Source: Exiguobacterium acetylicum DSM 20416
Lineage (GTDB): Bacteria > Bacillota > Bacilli > Exiguobacteriales > Exiguobacteriaceae
Length of the DNA: 64,000 bases
Direction: 5' to 3'
NCBI RefSeq assembly: GCF_000702605.1
Contig: NZ_JNIR01000001.1
Location: 1,540,501-1,604,500, forward strand
Shown here: in pieces, positions 47,365 to 59,145 of the stretch
Numbering within the stretch: the stretch's first letter is position 1
Layout: each line of letters opens with the position of its first letter
Notes under the pieces: generated by a model
Told to the model about the DNA's origin: nothing
What the model saw: only the letters and a program-made list of their open reading frames with translations
Database searches by the model: none
Translations under genes and position numbers: made by a program

Positions 47365-48276
47365 TTACTTCATTTTTTCTAACTGTTCCCGGTAATCGAG
47401 CAAATGCCCATGGATGATATCCTTCGCCTCGCTTAATTCTTGATCGAATGAGAACATCGCTTGTTTTCGTTCGTGGGAGAAGATGACATCGTAATGATGG
47501 CTGAGTAAGAAATCAATTTCCTGACCGAGCGTCTTTTCCTGTTCTTCTGTCATCGGGATATCCCGATGACTGGCAATGCTTTCAAGCAAGACGAGCAACT
47601 TGTCTTCAAGATCGACAAGCTCCTTCAGTCGAATGAACGCTTCACTTTGACCGCTCGCCACTAGTGGATATTTTTGATCTTCTTGGAGCATCAACATCAT
47701 TTCCTCATGCTTGAGAATTTGTTTACGGACAGTAAGCAAGCGTCCATCATCTTGCACAAGGCTGCGCCAATCTTCCATCAACTGTTGCGTCGTTTTTTTG
47801 ACGAGTAACAGTAAGCGGTCTTCATAATGTGGTGGGAAGACGATGTAATTGACGAGGACAGCAGATAATACCCCAACGACAGTCAGCAACGACCGTGATA
47901 AGGCGTAGTGGACGTAGTCGGCGGTCGGGCTCTCGAACATCAACACAATTGCAAAAGCGGCGAACGTCGACATATCCGTTCGTCCAATCATCGAATTGAG
48001 GACGAGCGAGACAACGACGGCGAGTCCGATCGTCAGTGGATTGGCGCCAAGTGTCGCAACGATGGCGAGTCCACACATCAGTCCAAGTACCGTTCCGAAG
48101 ATCCGATTGAAGACGATTTTGAACGACCGATGAATCGTCGGTTGCATCGCAACGATTGCCGCGACGGCTCCCATGCCTGAATAAATACCGAAGACATACC
48201 AAGAGATGCTGAGGGCAAGAGCTACCGCGATGCCGGTCTTGATCGTCCGAAGTCCAATCCGAAACTTTAATTTCAC
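47365..48276 (-). CDS. Aromatic acid exporter (ArAE/FUSC-like) family membrane protein
   Basis: 303 residues. The first ~155 contain about five to six hydrophobic segments (GIAVALALSISWYVFGIYSG; GAVAAIVAMQPT; FGTVLGLMCGLAIVATLG; LLTVVGVLSAVLVNYIVF). The remainder is a charged, helical cytoplasmic domain. PTIHRSFKIVFNRIFGTVLG matches the ArAE/DUF939 pattern. Substrate unknown. The start is GTG at 48276, overlapping the stop of the DUF4097 gene by four bases (GTGA), with AGGTGA 8 bases upstream. Confidence 0.85.
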   Translation of the reverse strand: MKLKFRIGLRTIKTGIAVALALSISWYVFGIYSGMGAVAAIVAMQPTIHRSFKIVFNRIFGTVLGLMCGLAIVATLGANPLTIGLAVVVSLVLNSMIGRTDMSTFAAFAIVLMFESPTADYVHYALSRSLLTVVGVLSAVLVNYIVFPPHYEDRLLLLVKKTTQQLMEDWRSLVQDDGRLLTVRKQILKHEEMMLMLQEDQKYPLVASGQSEAFIRLKELVDLEDKLLVLLESIASHRDIPMTEEQEKTLGQEIDFLLSHHYDVIFSHERKQAMFSFDQELSEAKDIIHGHLLDYREQLEKMK

Positions 48277-49175
48277 TCGAGCGTCACCTGCCCGACTTCA
48301 CTATTGACTGTCACTTCCGGTTTTTCTTGTTTCGACAGTTCATAAATCGTCTCATCCTTATTCTTTTGTTTTGTATATCGGTCAGAGGCTTTAACATCGC
48401 CTCCCGTGTCAATCGTAATCGTACCGGCTGCTTTGTTTGGTTTTAGCTTTGTCGCGCCGTCAATCGTTGTGACGTCGAGACTCAACTTCGCCATGTAGTC
48501 TGATAGAGAGACACTCTCGCCTGTCACCTGCGCATGGACGGCATCCATTTCCTTGACGGTAATCGCACGTGTTGCATTCAGTGTAATCTCATCACCTTTT
48601 ACTTTATCGAGACTCATCGCTTCTCCGTCCATCTCGATCGTTTTTGCGTAGATGCCCATTCCTTTCAGTGTACCGGCATCGACATCGACACGGTTCATAT
48701 AACTTGGTAATCCCACTTGAATCGTGTAGTCTGCTGTTTTTTCGCTCGGACGATTGCCAAGTCGAGACAGCCAACCATCTCGTCCTGTCACCGTCACCGT
48801 ATTCGTCGATGTACTGATTTTCAGTCGTTTTCCACTCGACGCACTATCGACGAGTTTGATTTGGACGTTTCCGTCTGTGCTTCGAACGAATTGTACCGTT
48901 GCGTGCGGCGCCTCGATGGCGAGAGATTTATAGCGATTCGTCGTTTTGAATGTTTCGCCGCGCGATAACAATTCCGTTGAGACGAGCAATGTGATCGAAT
49001 AGATGAGGACAAGTCCGAGAATGACACCACCGTATAAATAAAGCGGTCGCTTCACTGGCCCTTTTTCTCCAATCCGATTCAACCGTGCATCCATCTTTTG
49101 TTTTTGTTTATTTTTCAAGCGTGTGAACGACGATTGTTTTCGTTTCCGCACACTCCTACTATTATGCTCTTCCAT
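48273..49175 (-). CDS. Membrane-anchored DUF4097-like beta-helix protein
   Basis: 300 residues. A very basic cytoplasmic N-terminus (~1-45; many Lys/Arg) precedes one membrane segment (LYLYGGVILGLVLIYSITLL). The extracytoplasmic remainder is made of short repeated strands such as GMGIYAKTIEMDGEAMSL and GDEITLNATRAITVKEM, as in DUF4097 putative adhesins. ATG with GGAGGGG and a good promoter upstream. It is the first gene of a two-gene unit with the exporter. Function unknown; a cell-envelope role is inferred. Confidence 0.75.
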   Translation of the reverse strand: MEEHNSRSVRKRKQSSFTRLKNKQKQKMDARLNRIGEKGPVKRPLYLYGGVILGLVLIYSITLLVSTELLSRGETFKTTNRYKSLAIEAPHATVQFVRSTDGNVQIKLVDSASSGKRLKISTSTNTVTVTGRDGWLSRLGNRPSEKTADYTIQVGLPSYMNRVDVDAGTLKGMGIYAKTIEMDGEAMSLDKVKGDEITLNATRAITVKEMDAVHAQVTGESVSLSDYMAKLSLDVTTIDGATKLKPNKAAGTITIDTGGDVKASDRYTKQKNKDETIYELSKQEKPEVTVNSEVGQVTLE

Positions 49176-49201
49176 GTCAGCCCCTCCATCTCATGTCTAC
49201 C

Positions 49202-49231
49202 ATTATTCCGAATATCTGAATCGGCTGTCAA
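49202..49231 (-). promoter_or_regulatory. Promoter for the DUF4097-exporter unit
   Basis: Perfect -35 TTGACA (49226-49231), 18-base spacer, AATAAT (49202-49207) on the minus strand. The start would be near 49195, ~20 bases before the ATG. Confidence 0.55.
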
Positions 49232-49330
49232 CAGCCCCCTTCTTATCATAGAAGAAGTTCACCGTTTCGCCATCGGGCGGAAGAAGGAAGCGTCATCGGA
49301 TGAACCACTGACATTCCAGAAGAATAATCG

Positions 49331-49369
49331 ACAAAAAGGAGAGGAACATTGACGTTTCCTCTCCTTTGC
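49331..49369 (-). terminator. Terminator after the UPF0173 gene
   Basis: AAAGGAGAGGAA/TTCCTCTCCTTT stem with an ~8-base loop and TTTTTG tail on the minus strand, 12 bases past the stop. Confidence 0.85.
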
Positions 49370-49380
49370 TTAAGAACGGA

Positions 49381-50070
49381 TTATAATTCGAGTGACTCGC
49401 CGATTGCGAGTGGATGACCCGTTTGACCTTGCGCTTCAATCTTTTCACAGAATGCGTTGGCATCTTGTTTGATTAAATCAAATGTATCGTAGTGGATCGG
49501 TACGACTGCTTTCGCTTGCAACATATCTGCAGCGATCAACGCATCATCCGGACCCATCGTGAAGTTATCACCGATCGGTAAGAAGGCTAAATCGATTTCG
49601 TGATGGGCGCCATAAAGGGCTAAATCCCCGAACAGTGCCGTATCGCCTGCATGATAGATTTCTTTCCCTTCGATCGTCAGCAAGAATCCAGCCGGCATCC
49701 CCATATACGTAATCGTCTGTTTTTCCTCATCGATGATGCTCGACGAGTGGAATGCCTGTGTCATCTTCACCTTACCAAACGAAAATTCAAACTGTCCGCC
49801 GAGATTCATCGGATGAACGTTGAGCCCTTTGAAACTTAGATACGTCGCCAGTTCATGAGTAGCAATGATTGTTGCTCCCGTGGCTTTCGCGATTCGCTCT
49901 GCATCAAGCATATGATCGGCATGGGCATGGGTTAGCAAAATAAAATCTGCCTTGACGTCATCTGGATTCGTCGTCGCTTTTTCATTACCGCTAAAGAATG
50001 GATCGATGACGAGATGGTGACCATTCGTTTCAATCGTTACTGTTGACTGTCCATGATAAGTTAGCTTCAT
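49381..50070 (-). CDS. Metal-dependent hydrolase, UPF0173 (YtkL) family
   Basis: Metallo-beta-lactamase fold of 229 residues. It begins [25 protein letters not shown] gives the di-metal His/Asp cluster; [15 protein letters not shown] and [11 protein letters not shown] supply further ligands. Substrate unknown. It is 19 bases after the HxlR gene on the same strand and could be cotranscribed with it. Confidence 0.92.
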   Translation of the reverse strand: MKLTYHGQSTVTIETNGHHLVIDPFFSGNEKATTNPDDVKADFILLTHAHADHMLDAERIAKATGATIIATHELATYLSFKGLNVHPMNLGGQFEFSFGKVKMTQAFHSSSIIDEEKQTITYMGMPAGFLLTIEGKEIYHAGDTALFGDLALYGAHHEIDLAFLPIGDNFTMGPDDALIAADMLQAKAVVPIHYDTFDLIKQDANAFCEKIEAQGQTGHPLAIGESLEL

Positions 50071-50089
50071 CTAGTTCACTGCCTCTCGA

Positions 50090-50404
50090 TTAGGATTCGG
50101 ATAATTGATTCCCTTCCCCCCATGCGCATAAACCTTTCATGGCTGGTTGCAGTGTAAATGCCGCTTCTGTCAATTTGTATTCGACGTGTAAGACGGCTTC
50201 ATCATACTCAATCCGCTCAATCATTCCGAGACGTTCGAGTTCTTTTAACTGATCAGTCAAGACTTTCCGAGAAATCCCGGGAATGGCACGTTGTAACTCT
50301 AAAAAACGTTTCGGACCGTTCTCTAACGTGCAATATAATTGTGGACGCCATTTTCCGCCGATGATGGCGAGCGCCCGATTGACCGGAAATTGTTCTGTCG
50401 ACAT
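50090..50404 (-). CDS. HxlR-family transcriptional regulator
   Basis: 104-residue winged-helix protein with IIGGKWRPQLYCTLENGPKRF, the family start, and RKVLTDQLKELERLGMIER as recognition helix and wing. HxlR proteins often sense aldehydes or oxidants by an N-terminal Cys just before IGGKW. Here that position is not Cys (QFPVNRALAIIGGKW); cysteines occur later (LYC and LCAW). It is divergent from a VOC-domain gene and an oxidoreductase, the likely targets. Confidence 0.92.
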   Translation of the reverse strand: MSTEQFPVNRALAIIGGKWRPQLYCTLENGPKRFLELQRAIPGISRKVLTDQLKELERLGMIERIEYDEAVLHVEYKLTEAAFTLQPAMKGLCAWGEGNQLSES

Positions 50405-50421
50405 GTTGTTCTCTCCTCCAG

Positions 50422-50445
50422 AGTAGTTACTTCAAAGTGCGTACT
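50422..50445. promoter_or_regulatory. Candidate HxlR operator
   Basis: A 24-base imperfect dyad, AGTAGTTACTT-CA-AAGTGCGTACT, with 8 of 11 positions symmetric. It lies 17 bases upstream of the regulator gene, between it and the divergent VOC gene. HxlR regulators usually bind such a site in the shared intergenic region. Confidence 0.5.
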
Positions 50446-50508
50446 ATGCAATCGAGTGTAGCGTAAGTTAGAGTATGCGTAAATCATTTTGCAAAAGGAG
50501 TGTTAAGC

Positions 50509-51000
50509 ATGACGTATCCACGTAATTTTTCGCACATCGGTCTTTCTGTACCGAATCTCGACGAAGCCGTCCGTTTTTATCAAGAGGTGATGGGCTGGTA
50601 TATCATCATGGAACCATCTGATGTCCTCGAAGATGATTCTGCCATCGGTGTCATGTGTACGGATGTCTTTGGTGCAGGATGGAACAAATTCCGGATTGCT
50701 CACATGGCGACAGGTGACCGTATCGGAATCGAGTTGTTCGAGTTCCCGAACAATGAACAACCCGAGAACAATTTCGAATTCTGGAAAACAGGGATCTTCC
50801 ATTATGCGATCCAAGACCCAGACGTCGAAGGACTCGTCGAAAAAATCGTCGCCCACGGCGGCAAACAACGGATGCCGATCCGCGAATACTACCCTGGAGA
50901 CAAGCCGTATCGGATGGTCTACTGTGAGGATCCATTCGGTAACCTCGTCGAAATCTACTCTCACTCGTATGAACTCACGTATTCGGAAGGAGCGTATTAA
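50509..51000 (+). CDS. VOC (glyoxalase/bleomycin resistance) family protein
   Basis: 163 residues with the paired beta-alpha-beta-beta-beta modules of the vicinal oxygen chelate fold: FSHIGLSVPNLDEAVRFYQE (His as first metal ligand), RIGIELFEFP (Glu), IFHYAIQDPDVEGLVEKI and CEDPFGNLVEIYSHS (Glu). Substrate unknown; a lactoylglutathione-lyase-like or dioxygenase-like role is possible. ATG at 50509 with AAGGAG; a GTG at 50500 overlaps that site. Two bases before the oxidoreductase gene. Confidence 0.9.
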   Translation: MTYPRNFSHIGLSVPNLDEAVRFYQEVMGWYIIMEPSDVLEDDSAIGVMCTDVFGAGWNKFRIAHMATGDRIGIELFEFPNNEQPENNFEFWKTGIFHYAIQDPDVEGLVEKIVAHGGKQRMPIREYYPGDKPYRMVYCEDPFGNLVEIYSHSYELTYSEGAY

Positions 51001-51002
51001 AC

Positions 51003-51974
51003 ATGAAAGCATGGTTAAATCACTCAGGTACAGCCATTGATCAATGGACATTCGAAGAGGTCGAAACGCCAACGCCAGGAGAAGGACAAGCTTTGATTCG
51101 CGTCAAGACCGTCGCGTTGAATCCCGTCGATTATAAAGCGACCAACAATCCAGCTTGGACGTTCCCGCATATTCCGGGCGTTGACCTAGCCGGTGTCGTC
51201 GAACAAATCGGACCAGGCGCAGAAGTAAAAGTCGGGGATCGTGTAGCGATTCATACGAACCTGCAACGCGATGGTGCTTTTGCTGAATATGCGCTCGTCG
51301 ATACACGTGCCCTCGCCCTGATTCCGGAAGACGTCTCATTCGCTGAAGCCGCTGCGATTCTTTGCGCAGGTATGACAGCTTATGAAGCTATCGTCCAAAA
51401 GATGAACACGACAGGAAAAGAGACGATCCTCATTCATGCTGGTGCAGGTGGTGTTGGTGGCATCGGCATTCAACTCGCGAAACGCCTTGGTCTTTCGGTC
51501 GCAACGACTGCTTCGACGGAAAACCACGAGTGGGTCAAGCGACTCGGTGTCGATCTTGCCATTGACTATAAAAAAGAAAATGTCACGGATGTCATTCGAG
51601 ACTGGACGAACGGTCGCGGCGCTGACTTGATTTTCAATACAGTCGGTCGTGACGAAGCAACAGCAGATCTCGGACGTCTTGCTTTCTCAGGACAACTTGC
51701 CTTCATCGCCGGTGGTCCTGATCAGTCAGTCGTCAAACCGTTCACGCTCTCTCCATCAATCCATGAAGTGGCACTCGCGGCTGCTTATGCCAGCGAAAAT
51801 GACCGCGCCATCCGAAACCTCGGTCATATGGCAAGCGAGTTATTAAAACTCGTCGCAACAAAAGAACTCGATCCACTCGTCACGGAAGAGATTCCAGCAG
51901 CAGACATCGTCAAAGGATTGCAACGTCTATCTGAACGCCACGTCCGTGGTAAAATCATTGCTACATTCAATTAA
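51003..51974 (+). CDS. Zinc-free medium-chain NADPH:quinone/alcohol oxidoreductase
   Basis: 323 residues. GroES-like N-terminal half (ALNPVDYKATNNP; IPGVDLAGVVEQIGPG; GDRVAIHT) and Rossmann half with IHAGAGGVGGIGIQLAKR and GADLIFNTVGRDEA. No structural-zinc cysteine cluster, so it belongs to the quinone-reductase (QOR) branch. It is coupled to the VOC gene and is likely HxlR-controlled, which suggests detoxification of reactive carbonyls or quinones. Confidence 0.92.
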   Translation: MKAWLNHSGTAIDQWTFEEVETPTPGEGQALIRVKTVALNPVDYKATNNPAWTFPHIPGVDLAGVVEQIGPGAEVKVGDRVAIHTNLQRDGAFAEYALVDTRALALIPEDVSFAEAAAILCAGMTAYEAIVQKMNTTGKETILIHAGAGGVGGIGIQLAKRLGLSVATTASTENHEWVKRLGVDLAIDYKKENVTDVIRDWTNGRGADLIFNTVGRDEATADLGRLAFSGQLAFIAGGPDQSVVKPFTLSPSIHEVALAAAYASENDRAIRNLGHMASELLKLVATKELDPLVTEEIPAADIVKGLQRLSERHVRGKIIATFN

Positions 51975-51989
51975 TTTCATTTTGACATG

Positions 51990-52036
51990 AAACAGCCGAT
52001 CATCCTATTTTATAAAAGGATGATCGGCTGTTTTTG
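51990..52036 (+). terminator. Terminator after the oxidoreductase gene
   Basis: ACAGCCGATCATCCT/AGGATGATCGGCTGT perfect 15-bp stem followed by TTTTTG. A mostly non-coding gap to 52083 contains nothing else clear. Confidence 0.9.
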
Positions 52037-52082
52037 TACATATCAATGTCTAGCCATGTCCAAGATACAGGCGGCTCGATAT

Positions 52083-52589
52083 TCACCGATAGCGCTCTTG
52101 TTTCTTGATATGTAAGGATCGTCCGACCAACTCGAAACCGACATGCTGATAGATCTTATTCGCTGTCTGGTTCGACCAATCGGTATAGAGCGTCACGACC
52201 GGATAAGGCTGTAGTAGATGTTCAGATAGTTTGGCGACGAGATAAGAGGCATACCCATTTCCACGCAGTTCTTTCGGCGTATAGACGTAAGAAATCGTAA
52301 TCCCAGTTTGTGTCGGACGCGTCGCTGCCGCCATTGCGACAAGCATATCTCCACTAAACAGTCCGAACAAGCTTCCTTGATGGATGTGGCGCGTCATCGA
52401 CTGATGGAGTTGTGCAAGCTGTCGCTCGGAAGGACGCGGTTCGACTTCATATAAAAATCCGGACGCAAACGCTAAGGCTTGTTGTCTTTCATCGTCCGAA
52501 ATCGGTCGGAAGACGACGTTTTCCGGAACATCTGGCATCTTGACCTTCGTCAGTGCATACATCCCCTGTTCCATATGTACCTCATACAT
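52083..52589 (-). pseudogene. GNAT acetyltransferase, catalytic C-terminal part of a split gene
   Basis: 168 residues with the GNAT acetyl-CoA motif (ISYVYTPKELRGNGYASYLVAKL) and the late NQTANKIYQHVGFELVG. Its first residues, MYEVHMEQGMYALTKV, look like the middle of a longer two-domain GNAT protein (~275-280 aa), not a true start. It overlaps the upstream frame by 8 bases (ATGTATGA) in a different frame and has no clear ribosome site. Either a frameshifted gene, a sequencing indel, or a split gene read by reinitiation. Confidence 0.75.
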
Positions 52590-52893
52590 GGAATGTGGAA
52601 GTAAAAAGCGGTGCTAAGATGACCTGTTCTCCGACGAATCCTGGACTGTCCAGAATTCGCGCAAGCTTTCGGATCCCTTCTTGCGAGAACACATCCCCAG
52701 CGACGATGGCTTGCTCGGGTATCGTTTGCAATATGACGAGACGATGATCGCCTTCTTGTGCCGTTGCCATCAAGAGCGGTTCATCCCCACGTTCTAATAT
52801 GCCAAGAATCAACTGATGGGTATCCGGACGTTCAAGCAAAAACGGGAGGACGACCTTTTTGAACTGTTCATAATCACGATAATGCGTCACCAT
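52582..52893 (-). pseudogene. GNAT acetyltransferase, N-terminal part of the split gene
   Basis: 103 residues starting MVTHYRDYEQFKKVVLPFLL with GGAGG upstream. QLILGILERG and GFVGEQVILAPLFTS resemble the N-terminal substrate-side domain of two-domain GNAT proteins. The frame ends TFHV at a TGA where the sequence should continue into YEVHMEQG of the next frame. It lies 80 bases after pyrE without an obvious terminator. Confidence 0.7.
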
Positions 52894-52973
52894 AGTCGAC
52901 GACCTCCTTTATTTTTCTAGTGTACCAAATCTCACACGAGAAATCGTAGGTCGTCCGACGGAATCTATCGATT

Positions 52974-53602
52974 TTAAACGTTCGCTGTAAAACGTTCACT
53001 CCAAGCAACTGGATCTTTCGACCAATCCGCCAACTGTTTTTGCTCTTCTATAGTAATATCGCCTTGTTGTTGCGCCGTTTCGAGTAACGCTTCAAACGTC
53101 AGTAATGCATCCGATTCAATTTTTGCGTCGCGGAGATTGTTTGACAAGCGCTCCATCCCGTATGAGAAGATCGCTTGAATGCGAACGACATCTGCCCCTT
53201 TCGCTTGCAAGGCTTCCGCTGCCTCGATCGCAGACATCCCGGTCGATAATAAATCTTCGATGACGACGACACGTTGTCCAGGCTGAATGACACCTTCGAT
53301 TTGATTCCCTTTACCGTGTTTCTTGTTGCCACTACGTACGTAGACCATCGGTAATCCTAATCGTTCCGCGACGAGTGCTGCGTGTGGAATACCTGCCGTC
53401 GCGGTTCCCGCAATCACATCGACTGCAAGTCGCTTCACTTTCTCTGCGAGTGCATCCGCAATCAACGAACGAACTTCCGGGTACGAGAGCGTCAAACGAT
53501 TATCACAATAGATTGGTGAACGAAGTCCACTCGCCCATGTGTATGGATCGTTTGGCGATAAGGTGACGGCTTCAATACGGAGTAACGCACTAGCGATTGG
53601 AT

Positions 53603-53609
<7 letters not shown>
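52974..53609 (-). CDS. pyrE: Orotate phosphoribosyltransferase
   Basis: Joins orotate to PRPP to make OMP. 211 residues with the PRPP loop VVVIEDLLSTGMSA, GTATAGIPHAALV and YVRSGNKKHGKGNQIEG. The ATG at 53609 overlaps the pyrF stop (ATGGTAA) with GGAAGGGG upstream. Last gene of the pyr operon. Confidence 0.96.
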
Positions 53610-55935
<2,326 letters not shown>

Positions 55936-55939
<4 letters not shown>

Positions 55940-58900
55940 TGGATCACCACTTTCTTTTCATGTGTGAAGGCTTGGATTGCACTGGCTTCAAACGAGCGAC
56001 TTTCGATGACACGTAGAATTGCTTCCGCTGTATCGAGTGATGTCAGACAGACGACTTGATTCTCGGCTGCTGCCCGGCGAATGATGAAGCCGTCTTTTGT
56101 GACTTGTGAGTCCCGACTCATCGTATTGATGACATATTCGATTTCTCCTTTTTCAATCACGTCGAGCATCGATTCGGAAGACGAGTCGATTTTGCCGACC
56201 GTCTGGACCGGTAATCCTTGTTCCGTCAAGTAGGCTGCCGTTCCTTCCGTTGCAAGTAGCGTGAATCCCAGTGAGGCAAAGCGTCGTGCAAGATCCGTCA
56301 TTTCTGCTTTATCTGGATCTGCGACCGTCAAGAGGACACGACCGTGCTCTGGAATTGCCATCCCTGATGCGAGCAACCCTTTATAGAGCGCTTTTTCAAG
56401 CGTCCGGTCCGTTCCGATGACTTCACCGGTTGATTTCATCTCCGGTCCGAGTGTCGGATCAACTTCTTTAAGCTTCGCAAATGAGAAGACCGGTACTTTG
56501 ACCGAGACGAGTGGTTCTTCCGGTAGGACACCACTTGTTAATCCATAAGAAGCGAGTGTCTCACCGAGAATGATGTCCGTTGCGAGACGCGCGACCGGAA
56601 GTCCCGTCACTTTCGAGATGAATGGCACCGTCCGGCTAGCACGCGGATTGACTTCAAGGACATAGAGAGCGCCGTCCGCGTAGACGAACTGGATGTTGAG
56701 TAAGCCTTTGATGCCGAATGCTTTCGCAATCCGTGTCGTGTAGTCGACGATCCGGTCCTTGATGTCTTGGGAGACACGTTGTGGCGGATAGACACCAATC
56801 GAGTCACCCGAGTGAACACCGGCACGTTCGATGTGCTCCATGATGCCTGGAATGACGACATCCGTTCCGTCGCAGATCGCGTCGACCTCGAGTTCGATTC
56901 CTGTCAGGTAGCGGTCAACGAGGACCGGTCGTTCCGGTGAGGCGATGACCGCGTGTTTCATGTAATGTTCCAGTTCTTCTTGAGCATAGACGATTTCCAT
57001 TGCCCGACCGCCGAGGACGTACGATGGACGAACGAGAACCGGGTAACCGAGTGACGCTGCTGCCGTGACCGCTTCTTCGACTGTCACGGCCGTTTTACCT
57101 GGTGGCTGTGGAATGTCGAGCGCCGTCAATGCTGCTTCGAACTGTTTCCGGTCCTCAGCCCGGTCGAGATCCTCAAGCGATGTCCCGAGGATTTTTACAC
57201 CTTCTGCTGCTAATGACTCGGCTAAGTTGATCGCTGTCTGTCCACCGAACTGGACGATGACACCGAGCGGACGTTCATTTCGGATGACTTCCAGTACATC
57301 CTCCGTTGTCAGTGGTTCAAAGTAAAGCCGATCGGAGATCGAGAAGTCGGTCGACACCGTTTCTGGATTGTTGTTGACGATAATTGCTTCGTAGCCAGCT
57401 TGACGAATCGCCTGAATCGAATGGACTGTCGCATAATCGAACTCAACGCCTTGACCAATCCGGATCGGTCCCGATCCTAGGACGAGAATCGAAGAACGGT
57501 TCGTCGCGATCGCTTCATTTTCGCGTTCGTATGTCCCGTAGTAGTACGGCGTGTCGGACGCGAACTCTGCCGCACACGTATCGACCATCTTATAGACCGG
57601 GTGAATCGCTTGTGCTTCACGCATCTGGCGAATCTCCGTTTCCGTTTGTCCGGTGATCCGGGCGAGCATCGGGTCACTGAATCCATACCGCTTCACATGC
57701 AGGAGTAGTTCAGGTGTCAAACCAGCTGCGACCGATTGCTCGAGCTGCCAAATATGGTGCAACTTCTCTAGGAACAGGCGATCAATCGCCGTCCAGTCAT
57801 GAATCTGTTCGACGCTGTAACCGCGGACGAAGCCCGCGTACAAGGCGAAGAGTCGATCGTCCGTCGCTTGGCGAATCGCTTGTTGTAAGGCATCGTCTGC
57901 CATTTCGATGAAGCGTGGCATATACAGATCCGCTGTACCGATCTCGAGCGAACGAACGGCTTTTAGTAAGGCCTCTTCCATCGTCCGTCCCATTGCCATG
58001 ACCTCACCAGTTGCTTTCATCTGTGTTCCGAGTGTTCGGTCTGCCGTTTCGAATTTATCGAACGGCCAGCGCGGAATCTTGGCGACGACATAATCGAGTG
58101 CCGGTTCGAAGGAAGCAAAACTTGTCTCGGTGATCGGGTTCTTTAATTCGGATAAGGCATACCCGACGGCAATTTTCGCAGCCAGTTTTGCGATTGGGTA
58201 ACCCGTTGCTTTTGACGCGAGTGCAGACGAGCGTGAGACACGTGGATTGACTTCGATGACATAGTAGTCGAAGCTCGTCGGATCCAGTGCGAACTGGATG
58301 TTACATCCACCCTCAATCCCGAGTGCACGAATGATATCGAGCGAGACGTTTCGTAGCAATTGATAATCGCGATCCGATAGCGTTTGTGTCGGAGCGAAGA
58401 CGATCGAGTCTCCAGTATGAACACCGACGGGATCGAAGTTTTCCATCGCACAGACGATGATCGCCTGATTCGTCGCATCGCGCATGACTTCGAACTCGAC
58501 TTCCTTCATCCCGGCAATTGATTTTTCTAGAAGTACTTGTGTTGCCGGACTTGCCTTGAGTCCCCCTTCGACGATTCGCGTGAACTCTTCTGGTGTGTTG
58601 GCGATTCCACCGCCCGTTCCTCCAAGCGTATACGCCGGACGGATGATGATCGGTAAACCGATCTGTTGCCGGAATTGTTGTGCCTCTTCAAGCGTATGCA
58701 CGATTTCACTGTCCGGCACACCATGCCCGCGTTTAAACATCAGTTGACGGAACAAATCACGATCTTCTGCCTCTTCGATTGCTGACAATTTCGTACCAAG
58801 TAACTCGACACCATACTCAGCAAGGACACCGAGACGATCCAGCTCGACAGCCAAGTTCAGACCCGTTTGACCCCCGAGTGTCGCAAGTAAGGCGTCTGGT

Positions 58901-59145
58901 CGCTCCTTGCGGATGATCCGCGAGACGAACTCTGCTTGGAGGGGCTCGATGTAGACACGATCAGCGACCGTTGGATCCGTCATGATCGTTGCTGGGTTCG
59001 AGTTGACGAGGATGACTTCATATCCTTCTTCCTTCAAGGCTTGACACGCTTGTGTTCCAGCGTAGTCGAATTCAGCTGCTTGTCCGATCACGATAGGACC
59101 GGACCCGATAACGAGAATTTTCTGGATATCTTGACGTTTAGGCAT
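55936..59145 (-). CDS. carB: Carbamoyl-phosphate synthase large chain
   Basis: Makes carbamoyl phosphate from bicarbonate, ammonia and 2 ATP. 1069 residues: two homologous ATP-grasp halves, each with a GSGPI(V/R)IGQ(A/G)(A/V)EFDYA start (near 14 and ~555) and an EVNPR(V/A)SR motif. The C-terminal MGS-like allosteric domain starts near 940 ([16 protein letters not shown]). Placement in the pyr operon marks it as the pyrimidine-specific copy (pyrAB). Overlaps carA by 8 bases. Confidence 0.98.

Noticed and set aside
52575-52600. Programmed ribosomal frameshift joining the two GNAT halves
   Set aside because: No heptameric slippery sequence or downstream structure is seen at the overlap; a plain indel or reinitiation is simpler.
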